A stretch of DNA of 64,000 nt. It comes from JAWWOW01 sp033851265 (GTDB lineage Bacteria > Actinomycetota > Actinomycetes > JAWWOW01). Numbering within the stretch: position 1 is the first letter of the stretch; each line of letters starts with the position of its first letter. The DNA is taken from positions 62,001 through 126,000 of the forward strand of contig JAWWOW010000004.1 of NCBI GenBank assembly GCA_033851265.1, written 5' to 3'. A program made the translations under genes and the position numbers. Shown here piece by piece: positions 16,423 to 25,244 of this stretch. The notes below the pieces were generated by a model. The model was given only the letters and a program-made list of their open reading frames with translations. It had not been told where the DNA came from and made no database searches.

Positions 16423-17249
16423 TCGCTGCCTTCGTCGACACCGAGGTAGGCCGCGCGGACGACGTCGCTGGATGTGATCTCGTCGGGTGTCCCCTCGGCG
16501 ATGAGGCGCCCGAAGTCCATGACGTAGATCTTGGACGACAGCGCCATGACGAGATCGACATCGTGCTCGACGAGCAGGATCGACAGGCCGTCGTCGGCGA
16601 GTCGCCGCAGGATGCCTTGCAGTCGGTGCGTTTCTGTCTCGTCCAGGCCGCTGCCCGGCTCATCGAGCAGCAACACCCGCGGCGCGATGCACAGAGCCCG
16701 GCCGATCTCGAGCAGCCGCAGCAGCCCCGTCGGTAGTGATCCCGCTGGAACGTTCCGCAGTTCGCTCAGCCCGACCAGGTCCAGGATCGACTCGACACCA
16801 CGGACGACGTTGGGGTCATCGTCGTGACGGAACTGGAACAACCCGCGCCATACGCGCCCCGGCTGCTGCACCTCGTACGCGACTTGCAGGTTCTCAAAGA
16901 CCGTGAGCCCGGTGAACACTTCGAGGCGCTGGAAGGTACGGCCGAGACCGGCTCTGGCCCGCGCGTCTGTCGTCAGGAAAGTGAGATCGAGCTCGTCGAG
17001 CGCGACTGTCCCGTGGTCGGGTGGCAAGACGCCGGTCAGGCAGTTGAACAGTGTGGTCTTACCGGCGCCGTTCGGTCCGATGAGTGACGTGATGTGACCC
17101 GGCTCGACGCGGACGGACACGTCGTCGACCGCGACCAGCCCGCCGAACCGTTTGGTCATGTCCTGCGCGACGAGCGTTCCGCCTTGCACGGAGTGCTGCG
17201 CCTGCTGGTCCTCAGCCCCGATCCGGATGATGTCGAGTCCGCCGCTCAT
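16419..17249 (-). CDS. ABC importer ATPase, LivG-like, with altered signature motif
   Basis: A 276-residue nucleotide-binding subunit with about 25 extra N-terminal residues. Walker A is LIGPNGAGKTTLFNC, Walker B VLLLDEPGSGLDETE, and the H-loop LLVEHDVDLVM. The signature, usually LSYGQQRRLEIARAL in LivG proteins, reads SLPTGLLRLLEIGRAL here: Ser/Tyr and both Gln are replaced. The central Gly is kept, so ATP sandwiching is still possible, but one of the two sites may be weak. The block RTFQRLEVFTGLTVFENLQVA is typical. Overlaps both neighbours by 4 nt. Confidence 0.9.
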   Translation of the reverse strand: MSGGLDIIRIGAEDQQAQHSVQGGTLVAQDMTKRFGGLVAVDDVSVRVEPGHITSLIGPNGAGKTTLFNCLTGVLPPDHGTVALDELDLTFLTTDARARAGLGRTFQRLEVFTGLTVFENLQVAYEVQQPGRVWRGLFQFRHDDDPNVVRGVESILDLVGLSELRNVPAGSLPTGLLRLLEIGRALCIAPRVLLLDEPGSGLDETETHRLQGILRRLADDGLSILLVEHDVDLVMALSSKIYVMDFGRLIAEGTPDEITSSDVVRAAYLGVDEGSE

Positions 17250-19405
17250 CGCGGTTGCTCCAGCAGGTCACGTGCCAGCGGGCTGGCAACGACTGACACC
17301 GGCTCTGGCACGGGCTTGGTGGCTGGGTCGGGCGTCGTGGCCCCGCGCTGGGTGGCTTCGACGTATTTGGCCATGAGACCACGAGGTACGGCGCCCTCGC
17401 GGACGAACCGGTAGAACGTGCCGACGAGACCACCGGGAAGGTATGCGATCAGCACCGACAGCAGGCCGATCACGAACAACGACGCGCCTTCTTGGTTCAA
17501 CGCAGCGTCGAAGAAGATGAACAGGAATGCCGCAAGCGGGGCTCCGGCCAGGTAGCTCAGACCGGCCACCACGACCGCCGCGAACCAGAACAAGCTGTAG
17601 AGCGGCGAGTAGCTGCGGTCAGCGAAGGCCATATCGGCGTACATGAGCAACGACCCGCCAATCGAGGCGATCGCAGCACCGATGGCAAAGATGAAGAGCT
17701 TGTACTTGCGCATGCTGATGCCAACTGCAGTCGCGCCGGTCTCCGAGTCACGCATGGCACCGAGGATGCGCCCGAGGCGACCAGCGCGCAGGTTGCGAAC
17801 GAACATGAGCATGAGGGCGAAGACCACGAGTTCGAACCAGAAGAAGGCCTTGTCGCCGGACAGGTCGAGTCCGAAGAGGCTGGGTCGGTGGAGCAAGAAG
17901 AAGCCCCTGCGGAACTGGTCTTGCTGGAAGACGAGCGTTGCGAGCAACACGCCCATCGAGATCGTGACGAGACCGAGGATGAGGCCGCGTCGGCGGAGCA
18001 CGAAGAAACCCGTGATCACGCCCAGGCCAGCCGCGAAGACCGCTGCCAACAGCATGGCCAGGAGCACGGGCATGTTGGGGATGCCCCAGATGCCCACCGT
18101 TGAGAACTTCGCCGTCAAGAACGCGCCGAGCCCGGCGAAACCCGCCTGCCCGAGCGTGATGTTGCCGCTGAACCCGGTTACCGCGGTTATCGACAAGAAC
18201 GCCACGGCAAGGGCGAGCATCTCTTGCGCGTTCTTCATGTGCAGGCCGGTGACCACGAACGGCACCGCGGCGACGAGCGCGAAAAACCCGAGAACGGTTA
18301 TGACAGAACCGGGTGTTGTCCTCTTGGCTCGACCGAATCGGGCGGTGACCAGGCCGCGGGACGAAGTCGCGGACGTGCCGACTTCGTCGAGGTTGCGGTA
18401 CAGGATCAAGAAGATCGGCAACGCCATTGCCAGGATGTCGGCCTGGACCGGCCCCGCCAGCGGCCCTTCGATGCGGAATGCGCCGATCATTCCTTGCGCG
18501 ACACCGAGGACGATGCCGGCAATCAGAGCTGTCGGCAGGTCACGAAGCCGAGCGATGACCGCAATCGCGAAGGTGTCGATGACGAGCAACGTGGTCCGGT
18601 ACGGGTCGAGTGCAACGCTCGATGCGTAGAGCACACCGACAAGACCGGCAAAAGCGCACCCCAGAGCCCAGGAGATCGCCGATACGCGGTTCGCATTGAC
18701 GGCGGCCAGCTCAGCAAGCTCGCGCTTGTCGACGACCGCGCGAATCTCCGTGCCGAGGCGGGTGAAGCGGAACAGCGCGGTCAGTGCCACGCTCGTGATC
18801 ACGAGCAGCGTCACTTCGCCGATCGTCACCCAGCTGACCTGGTAGTCGTTGCCGAACGGCACTACGGGCCGGTGCGTGGCGAATGGCAAGAAGTTGTGGG
18901 CGAGCCGTGTTTGAGCGCCCCAGACGATGACGCAGACACCGAGCATCAGCACGGTCAATCCCAGGCTGGCCACGAGCTTTTCGGACGTACTCGCGCCGCG
19001 CCGTTCGAGCGGGCGGAAGATCGTCCGGTTCAGCACGAGGCCGATCACCGGAGCGGCGATGAGGATGGCGATCAACGCGGCGAGTCCAGTTGGTACGCCG
19101 TGGTTGCTGGTCATCTCCCAGTAGAGGTAGCCGACGAGCGTCGCGATCGTTCCCTGGGCGAAATTGAAGACACCAGTGGCGCGGTAGGTGACGATCAACC
19201 CCATGCCGGACAACGCCGCGATGGCGCCGGGACCGATGCCGGTGATCGCCAGCTTGATGACATAGGACATTTGGTGGCCGGAGCCGATGTAGGCCCCGAC
19301 CACAAAGATCGCGAACGCGATGGGCGCCAGGATCGGCGTCCGGACGAACCGGGACGTGAACGGCTGCACCGCCCCGATGACACGAGCAGAAAGCATCTGC
19401 GCCAT
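17246..19405 (-). CDS. ABC importer permease, LivH-LivM fusion
   Basis: A 719-residue membrane protein that joins both permease halves in one chain. Residues about 45-345 are the LivH half, with the family block GLIVTYRATGVFNFAQGTIA and the coupling loop GTEIRAVVDKRELAELAAVN. Residues about 370-680 are the LivM half, with SGNITLGQAGFAGLGAFLTA and the coupling loop GAMRDSETGATAVGISMRKYKL. Some 16-18 hydrophobic segments are present. Separate LivH and LivM are usual; fused forms are found in several actinobacterial systems for non-amino-acid substrates. The C-terminal 50 residues are Pro-rich and cytoplasmic. Encoded between the two ATPases and the 184-residue membrane protein. Confidence 0.92.
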   Translation of the reverse strand: MAQMLSARVIGAVQPFTSRFVRTPILAPIAFAIFVVGAYIGSGHQMSYVIKLAITGIGPGAIAALSGMGLIVTYRATGVFNFAQGTIATLVGYLYWEMTSNHGVPTGLAALIAILIAAPVIGLVLNRTIFRPLERRGASTSEKLVASLGLTVLMLGVCVIVWGAQTRLAHNFLPFATHRPVVPFGNDYQVSWVTIGEVTLLVITSVALTALFRFTRLGTEIRAVVDKRELAELAAVNANRVSAISWALGCAFAGLVGVLYASSVALDPYRTTLLVIDTFAIAVIARLRDLPTALIAGIVLGVAQGMIGAFRIEGPLAGPVQADILAMALPIFLILYRNLDEVGTSATSSRGLVTARFGRAKRTTPGSVITVLGFFALVAAVPFVVTGLHMKNAQEMLALAVAFLSITAVTGFSGNITLGQAGFAGLGAFLTAKFSTVGIWGIPNMPVLLAMLLAAVFAAGLGVITGFFVLRRRGLILGLVTISMGVLLATLVFQQDQFRRGFFLLHRPSLFGLDLSGDKAFFWFELVVFALMLMFVRNLRAGRLGRILGAMRDSETGATAVGISMRKYKLFIFAIGAAIASIGGSLLMYADMAFADRSYSPLYSLFWFAAVVVAGLSYLAGAPLAAFLFIFFDAALNQEGASLFVIGLLSVLIAYLPGGLVGTFYRFVREGAVPRGLMAKYVEATQRGATTPDPATKPVPEPVSVVASPLARDLLEQPR

Positions 19406-19413
19406 CTGCGCGG

Positions 19414-19968
19414 TCAGACCTCGGACGAAGCGTGCGTCGGCTCACACAACGGGCAGGGCGTCAGGCCGCGCTTTTCAACGGTGGCCGACTTGACCTGCGA
19501 GACCTTCTCCTTGCCTTCCAACATCGCGCATCCAGGCAGGTGAAAACTCTGGCCACCGGGGAGCACCGCGTAGCTGCTCTGCCCATTCGTGGACGCCCTC
19601 GCTGATCCACCCGTGTACGCCGCCCGACCGGGTGCGTCGGGGCGCGCCAGCAACGCGGTGTGCAGCTCATTGACCATGGTCTCGAGCTTGTCCAAGCGAT
19701 TGGAGTCACGGCGCAGGTCCTGAATGAGCATGAACCGGCCGCCGAGTGCCACCAGCGCCACGCCGAGCAACCCACCGGACGCGATGTAGGGGAGTTGCTT
19801 GGCGACGATCGACTCGCCGGAGACGCCGTACCAACCGATGAGGAGTGCGAGCAGGCCGAGGGCGACGAGGATGTAGCCGAGCACGGGACGTACGGAGTCC
19901 CAGACCCAGTGCCAGAAGACAGAGGCGTCCGGCTCTTCATAGCCCGAGACCTCAGGCGCGCGCTCCAT
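19414..19968 (-). CDS. Small membrane protein with C-terminal FHxxxC-CxxC metal-binding-like motif
   Basis: A 184-residue protein with ATG 19968 preceded by AGGAGAAG. Two hydrophobic helices lie at about residues 30-50 and 61-82, then a helical stretch LRRDSNRLDKLETMVNELHTALL, probably a short coiled coil. The end, SFHLPGCAM then RGLTPCPLCEP, has the His/Cys-xx-Cys pattern seen in Ada-type zinc sites, where the phrase is often F/YHxxxC...A...G..PCxxC. It ends 8 nt before the permease start, so it is in the importer operon. No function is known to me; it could sense redox state or metal, or help assembly of the importer. Confidence 0.6.
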   Translation of the reverse strand: MERAPEVSGYEEPDASVFWHWVWDSVRPVLGYILVALGLLALLIGWYGVSGESIVAKQLPYIASGGLLGVALVALGGRFMLIQDLRRDSNRLDKLETMVNELHTALLARPDAPGRAAYTGGSARASTNGQSSYAVLPGGQSFHLPGCAMLEGKEKVSQVKSATVEKRGLTPCPLCEPTHASSEV

Positions 19969-20004
19969 GGTCTTCTCCTAAGCGTTGCTGGGTTGGTCGC
20001 AGGG

Positions 20005-21531
20005 TCAGGTCACGCCACGCGGAAGCCGGGCAGGGGCCCCGCCGACTCTGCCCGCAAGAAAACCGATCACAGCGAGAAGGAAGGCGGGGAACAGGTACTT
20101 GAGCCGTTTGGCCGCGTCCCCGAAATCTTCGATGTAGCCAACGGCGCTGTTGCCGGCTACATCCGGTGGGGGATTCAGCACGCCTCCGGTGCCTGCTGTC
20201 CCCGGTAGCCCGGATGTGCCGGGAGTCCCGGAGGTGCCCGTCGTACCAGGAACGAACGTGGTCGTCGGGCCGCCGGGGATGAACGTGTCCAGGCCCCCGC
20301 CACCAATACCGCCGAGCGCGAAGGTGTTGGCGCTGACGAGTGTGCCGGCGCTCGCGATTGTCGCGGTACCGAAGTAATGACCGTTCGGGTTGAGCGGAAC
20401 AGGCGGTGCGCAGAGGTTGAGCGGGAGCCCAGCGAACAGCGGGTCGAAGTTCTGGCCCAGCTGGCTCTTCCGGATGTTCTTGATGATGTCCGAGCAGAAC
20501 GGGATCTCTTCAGGAAGCGTTGGTGGCTTCGGGGCTCCCGAAATCGTGTTGTCGTAGGACAGGATCAGGCCGCCCGCCACGGGGTGCACAGAGTGGTCGC
20601 CCTCGGTGTTGGTGGGCTGTGCGACCGAGACGGTCGTGTAGTTGCCGTTGAGCAGGAAGTTGAGCTGCTTGTTGAGGACGTCCAGGGCCTGCTTGTTGGT
20701 GGTGGACGCCACGTGGACACCGCCGGCGTCGATGGTGATGGGCAGCCCCAGCGCGCTCGCGCCGTTAACGACCGTGGAAGCAGTGACTTTGGGCTTGTGC
20801 ACGCCGTCGTAGACGACCGTCGTCCTGGAGTGCACAGAATCAATGTGAATCAGCTTCACGAGGCTGATGTTGCTGACCAGCGAGTCAGCAACCGAAACGA
20901 CGGCGCCGTCCTTGTTGATGCTCTGGGTTGTCGTTGAGGTCGCTGACCCGGTCTTGATGAGTGCCGTCAAGAACGACGTAGTGCCGCTCCGGCTGTCGGC
21001 CTCGGCGCTCAAGGCCTTGGCCTCGGCGTGAATCCGCCCGACCTGCGCGGTCAGCGGCGCGCCACCGCCGCCAACCGTCTTGTTCTGCGAGGAGAAGGTC
21101 GCGTCATCCGTCTGGTGGTCGGGGTACTTCGCGGAGGCGTCGAGCGGGTAGTCGGGCGGGAACGTCCCGGTTGCGGGGTTGTCGAAGTGTGCGCAGTAGG
21201 ACTTGCCGGCGTCGTCGACGGCTGCCGTGCAGATCAGGTCGGGCACTGTCTGGAACGCGCCAACGTAGACGAAGGTGGCCTGCGCCTGTGAGGCGGCATC
21301 CGTGAGAGTTGACGTTGCATACGGAGTCGCGCCGTGAATCACGTTGCCGACTGGCGCTAAACCGGGTTTGCGGTCGAAGTTGTACTCGACACCCGATGCA
21401 CCGGCCGCCGCGGAAAACGTTTGCGGGGGTGCGGGTGCCGCGGTGGCTCCCACCCCGGGGACGAGGGCCCACACAGCAATTCCCGCCGCACCGGCGAACG
21501 CTGTGCGCTGGACCCAGCGAGCCCTATTCAT
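20005..21531 (-). CDS. Secreted protein with C-terminal membrane anchor, first gene of importer operon
   Basis: A 508-residue exported protein. Residues 1-33 are a signal peptide (WVQRTAFAGAAGIAVWALVPG, then ATAAPA). The body is rich in Ser, Thr, Ala and Val with strand-like repeats and has four Cys, no catalytic motif recognised. A Gly/Thr/Pro-rich linker (about 405-450, TTGTSGTPGTSGLPGTAGTGG) leads to an acidic stretch and a C-terminal helix (LFPAFLLAVIGFLAGRVGG) ending in basic residues, so it is membrane-held with the body outside. It lies at the head of the importer operon, 91 bp after the dyad at 21623. I infer an extracellular capture or chaperone role for the same substrate. Confidence 0.6.
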   Translation of the reverse strand: MNRARWVQRTAFAGAAGIAVWALVPGVGATAAPAPPQTFSAAAGASGVEYNFDRKPGLAPVGNVIHGATPYATSTLTDAASQAQATFVYVGAFQTVPDLICTAAVDDAGKSYCAHFDNPATGTFPPDYPLDASAKYPDHQTDDATFSSQNKTVGGGGAPLTAQVGRIHAEAKALSAEADSRSGTTSFLTALIKTGSATSTTTQSINKDGAVVSVADSLVSNISLVKLIHIDSVHSRTTVVYDGVHKPKVTASTVVNGASALGLPITIDAGGVHVASTTNKQALDVLNKQLNFLLNGNYTTVSVAQPTNTEGDHSVHPVAGGLILSYDNTISGAPKPPTLPEEIPFCSDIIKNIRKSQLGQNFDPLFAGLPLNLCAPPVPLNPNGHYFGTATIASAGTLVSANTFALGGIGGGGLDTFIPGGPTTTFVPGTTGTSGTPGTSGLPGTAGTGGVLNPPPDVAGNSAVGYIEDFGDAAKRLKYLFPAFLLAVIGFLAGRVGGAPARLPRGVT

Positions 21532-21622
21532 CGACCCGAGCCTCCTCCTGCGGTGGCTTCGACCCTGTACAACGAGCCACTCCGACAGAGTGGCACGAAA
21601 CCGCGGCGGCTCAGATTATCCC

Positions 21623-21636
21623 TGACTCTCGTGTCA
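21623..21636. promoter_or_regulatory. 14-bp dyad operator, site 4 of 11
   Basis: TGACTCTCGTGTCA differs from the consensus at one base (T for R at position 5). It is 91 bp upstream of the importer operon start at 21531. Its last three bases are also the stop codon of the next ABC exporter gene. Confidence 0.6.
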
Positions 21637-23463
21637 GGTACCAGGCTCGTTCGGCGCCCCCGGGTATGTCCGGTGTGTCCGGAGCCATTCCTCATGCATG
21701 CGCCTGAAACGGCTGTCGGTTTCGAGCAGGGCCGCGCGGGGTCCGGCTTCCACCAGCCGGCCGCTTTCGACCACTGCCACCTGGTCGGCGATCTCCAGGC
21801 TGGAGAAGCGGTGGGCGATGACGATCGCCGTCCGCCCGCTCAACAACGTCGCGAGGGCACGCTGCACGAGGCGTTCGCTGGGCAGGTCGAGCGATGACGT
21901 CGCCTCGTCGAGGACGAGCAGCCGCGGGTTGGCGATGAGCGCCCGCGCGAACGAGATCAGCTGCCGATGCCCTCCGGACAGGCGGGCGCCACGCCCGCGG
22001 AGGTCCGTCTCGTAGCCGTCCGGCAGGGCTTCGATCACGCCGTCCAGGCCGACCGCAGCTGCGGCGGCCGCCACGTCCTCGTCGGTTGCGCTCGCGCGGC
22101 CGAGCCGGATGTTGTCGGCGATCGTCCCGTCGAAGAGATAGGGCTCCTGCGGCACGACGGCGATCGCCCCGCGTAGCTGCGCCGAGGCGATGTCGCGCAC
22201 GTCCACGCCGTCGAGGGTCACGCGGCCGTCCGTCGGGTCGTAGAGCCGCGAGGCGAGTTTTGCGATCGTCGACTTGCCCGCCCCGGTCGCACCGACGAGG
22301 GCGAGTGTGCTGCCGCCGGGCAGCACGAGATCGACGCCATGCAGCACGGGCGCTCCCGTGTAACCGAACGAGACCGCCTCGAATCGCACTTCACCGGGGC
22401 CGTCCGGCAAGGCGACGGGGGAGGTCGGCTCGGGCAGCGTGCTCGACGTGTCGAGAACCCCCGCGATCTGGGTCGCGCCGGCCTTCGCGGCCTGCCAGGA
22501 GTTGTAGTACTGACTCAGCTCTTGGAGCGGGTCGAAGATGAGCCGGAGGTAGAGCACGAAGGCGGTGATGACGCCGACGTACGCGGCCGGGTCCGGACTG
22601 CCGAGGGCGCGGTAGCCACCGACGATCAGCACGAGTACGACGGCCAGCTGCCCGATGAGCTCGAGCCCGGGAGCGAACAGGCTCATCAGCCGCACCGTCT
22701 CGGCGTTCGCGTCGCGATAGTCACGGTTGACCCGGCGGAACTCCCCGGCGACGAGCGGCTCCCGCGCGAACGCCTGCACGACGCGTACGCCGGTCAGCGA
22801 CTCGGTCATCGATGAGATGACGACAGCGACCCGTTCCCGGACGCGTTGATACGCGGCGCCGGAGCTGCGCGCGAACGCAACTGTTGCGATGACGATGATC
22901 GGGACCACGGCGAGGACGGTGAGGCCGAGCGCCCAGTCCAGGTAGAACATCACGCCGAGGATGCCGACCACCGTCAGGATGTTGCTGACCACCGTGATCG
23001 ATGCCTGACCGAACAACTCATAGATCGCATCGATGTCACTGGTCATGCGGGAGATCACCCGACCGGAGCGCATGCGTTCGAAGAAGGCGAGCGGCTGGCT
23101 GAGTACATGCCCGAACAACCGCACGCGCAGATCACGGACCGATGTCTCGGCGACCACCCCGACGAGTCGCTGCGCGACGCTCTGCATGGCGTAGTCAACG
23201 AGCGCGGCAACGATGACTCCGGCGAGACTCCAGAGCATCGGACCGAGCCGCCGGTGACGGACGATGTCGTTGAGGCCGTAGCCGACGAGGAACGGGATCG
23301 ACACGACGGCCGCCGTCGAGAGCACGACCGCAGTCATCGCGATGATCGTGCGGCCGCGATGCTCGCCGACCATGCGCAGGAGCAGGCGGCGCCCGGCCAA
23401 TCGACGTTCGTTGTCAACGAGCAGGTCGCCGTCGGCGCTCACATGCACGGTGGTCGTGGTCAT
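21634..23463 (-). CDS. ABC exporter half-transporter, canonical ATPase site
   Basis: A 609-residue type IV ABC exporter: six hydrophobic helices (about 40-330) followed by an NBD. Walker A is LVGATGAGKSTIAKLAS, signature RLSGGHRQLISFARAL, and Walker B LLVLDEATSSLDLPSE with the catalytic Glu present. The Gln of LSGGQ is His here. It is translated with its partner (starts 4 nt inside the end of that gene), and the partner carries a degenerate Walker B, so together they look like a heterodimeric exporter of the TM287/288 or BmrCD type. Export of a drug, lipid or toxic pathway compound is the usual role. Confidence 0.9.
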   Translation of the reverse strand: MTTTTVHVSADGDLLVDNERRLAGRRLLLRMVGEHRGRTIIAMTAVVLSTAAVVSIPFLVGYGLNDIVRHRRLGPMLWSLAGVIVAALVDYAMQSVAQRLVGVVAETSVRDLRVRLFGHVLSQPLAFFERMRSGRVISRMTSDIDAIYELFGQASITVVSNILTVVGILGVMFYLDWALGLTVLAVVPIIVIATVAFARSSGAAYQRVRERVAVVISSMTESLTGVRVVQAFAREPLVAGEFRRVNRDYRDANAETVRLMSLFAPGLELIGQLAVVLVLIVGGYRALGSPDPAAYVGVITAFVLYLRLIFDPLQELSQYYNSWQAAKAGATQIAGVLDTSSTLPEPTSPVALPDGPGEVRFEAVSFGYTGAPVLHGVDLVLPGGSTLALVGATGAGKSTIAKLASRLYDPTDGRVTLDGVDVRDIASAQLRGAIAVVPQEPYLFDGTIADNIRLGRASATDEDVAAAAAAVGLDGVIEALPDGYETDLRGRGARLSGGHRQLISFARALIANPRLLVLDEATSSLDLPSERLVQRALATLLSGRTAIVIAHRFSSLEIADQVAVVESGRLVEAGPRAALLETDSRFRRMHEEWLRTHRTYPGAPNEPGT

Positions 23464-25244
23464 CCGACCATCTCCGCGATGTCGTCGACGGTCGTCGTCG
23501 TACGCCGTTCGTGCTCGTCCTTCTCCTCGGCGTCGCCGACGAGCTCGGCGTACCTCGGTTCAGATTCGAGTAACTCTGCGTGTGTGCCGGCGGCGACGAT
23601 GCGCCCGTGGTCCATCAAAACGATGCGGTGGGCCATCGCCAACGTCGACGCCCGCTGGGCAATAAGCACGACAGTGCGGCCGCGCATGACCTGAGCCAGG
23701 CTGGTCTCGATCGCGGCTTCGGTGCGCGCGTCCACTGCGGAGAGCGGATCATCGAGGACCAGCACGCGTGGCTTGTTGACGAGCGCCCGCGCGAGCGCGA
23801 TGCGCTGCCGTTGCCCACCTGACAAGCCGTAGCCCTGCTCGCCGACGACAGTGTCGAAGCCAGCGGGTAGCGAGTTCGCGAACAGGTCGACGCCGGCAGC
23901 GGTCGCGGCGTGAGCGATCTCTGCGTCGCTCGCCTGCGGGTTGCCGAACGCGATGTTGTCGCGCACCGACGCGGAGAAAAGCACTGGTTCGTCGAAGACG
24001 ACGGCCACCTGGCTGCGTACCGAGTGCAGCGTCAACGTGGGCAGGGCATGTCCGTCGAGGAGCACCTCGCCACTATCGGGGTCGTGGAACCGCGACAGCA
24101 GGGACGCGAGCACCGACTTGCCCGAGCCGGACGGCCCGGCAAGCGCAACGATCTCGCCCGGCTCGATGACGAGACTCACGTCGTCGAGCGAGGGACCTCC
24201 GCTGCCGGGGAACGTCACCGTCACATGGTTCAGCTCGATGCGGCCGTCGAGCCGGCCGACGGCCTTCGCATTCGGGGCGTCTCTGATGGATGGGTCGGTG
24301 TCGAGGATCTCGTGCACGCGGTTGCTCGCGGCGATCGCCTGTTGCAGCATCGCGAGAATCCAGCCGACGTTGCGAAGCGGGAAGTTCATCAGCGACAACA
24401 GTTGGTACGCCGCGACAATCGCGCCGACGTCAAGGGCACCGCGTGTCACCTGCCAACCACCGACGCCGAGGGTCGCGGCCAGCATCAGGTTGGGGATCAG
24501 CGCCAGCGCCGGCACGTATACCGAGCGGATTCGCACTGCCTTGAGATCCGTATCCATCAGGGCGGTCGCACGATCCTGCAGCTGCGCCAGTGGCCGGTCC
24601 TCACGGCCGAACGCCTTGAGCACCCGGATACCGCCGGCACTTTGCTCGACCAGTGCGGCCAAGTCACCGAGCTGCTCGCGCCCGAGCCCGACGTACGGCG
24701 CAGCGAGCTGAGTGAAGCGGGCCGCGACGAATGTCAGCAACGGCGCGAAGGCGAGTACGACGAGCCCTAGCCACACATCCATCAGGAACAGCTCGACGAG
24801 AACGCCGATGACGAGGCCGACGACCAACGTCAGGAACATCAGGCCGAAGGCCATGAACTGCCGGATTGCGTTGAGGTCTCCGGTGGCCCGCGCCAGCAGC
24901 TGTCCGGTTTCCCACTCGTCGTGGAAGCTGATGGGTTGACCTTGGACGTGGGCGAAGAGCCGGTCGCGCAGGTCGGTCTCGATCAACACGCTGACGATGC
25001 CGGTGATGTTGCGCCGGAAGTAGTTGGCGACCGCCCGGAGCAACGCGAGCAGCACGATGAGCCCGACGAGCGGGAGCAAGACACTCCTGCGTTCGCGGAC
25101 GAGCACCTCGTTGACGAACTCGCGAATGACCAGCGGGATCGCCAGGCCGGTCAGGATCGCGACAACGAGCGCCAGCAAGGCCACGGCGAGTCGCCCCACG
25201 TACGGCCGGTTTAGCCGAAGTAGGCGACGAAGCTCAGTGCCCAT
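23460..25244 (-). CDS. ABC exporter half-transporter, degenerate ATPase site
   Basis: A 594-residue half-transporter when started at ATG 25244 (MGTELRRLLRLNRPYVGR); the longer frame to 25304 would add 20 residues without support. Six membrane helices lie at about 20-310. Walker A is LAGPSGSGKSVLASLLSRF, signature YGLSGGQRQRIALARAL. Walker B ends VLVLDDPLSAVDA: the catalytic Glu is replaced by Asp. In heterodimeric exporters such as TM287/288 this is the mark of the non-hydrolysing site. It overlaps the upstream MFS gene end by 11 nt and the downstream partner by 4 nt, so three transport genes form one operon. Confidence 0.9.
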   Translation of the reverse strand: MGTELRRLLRLNRPYVGRLAVALLALVVAILTGLAIPLVIREFVNEVLVRERRSVLLPLVGLIVLLALLRAVANYFRRNITGIVSVLIETDLRDRLFAHVQGQPISFHDEWETGQLLARATGDLNAIRQFMAFGLMFLTLVVGLVIGVLVELFLMDVWLGLVVLAFAPLLTFVAARFTQLAAPYVGLGREQLGDLAALVEQSAGGIRVLKAFGREDRPLAQLQDRATALMDTDLKAVRIRSVYVPALALIPNLMLAATLGVGGWQVTRGALDVGAIVAAYQLLSLMNFPLRNVGWILAMLQQAIAASNRVHEILDTDPSIRDAPNAKAVGRLDGRIELNHVTVTFPGSGGPSLDDVSLVIEPGEIVALAGPSGSGKSVLASLLSRFHDPDSGEVLLDGHALPTLTLHSVRSQVAVVFDEPVLFSASVRDNIAFGNPQASDAEIAHAATAAGVDLFANSLPAGFDTVVGEQGYGLSGGQRQRIALARALVNKPRVLVLDDPLSAVDARTEAAIETSLAQVMRGRTVVLIAQRASTLAMAHRIVLMDHGRIVAAGTHAELLESEPRYAELVGDAEEKDEHERRTTTTVDDIAEMVG

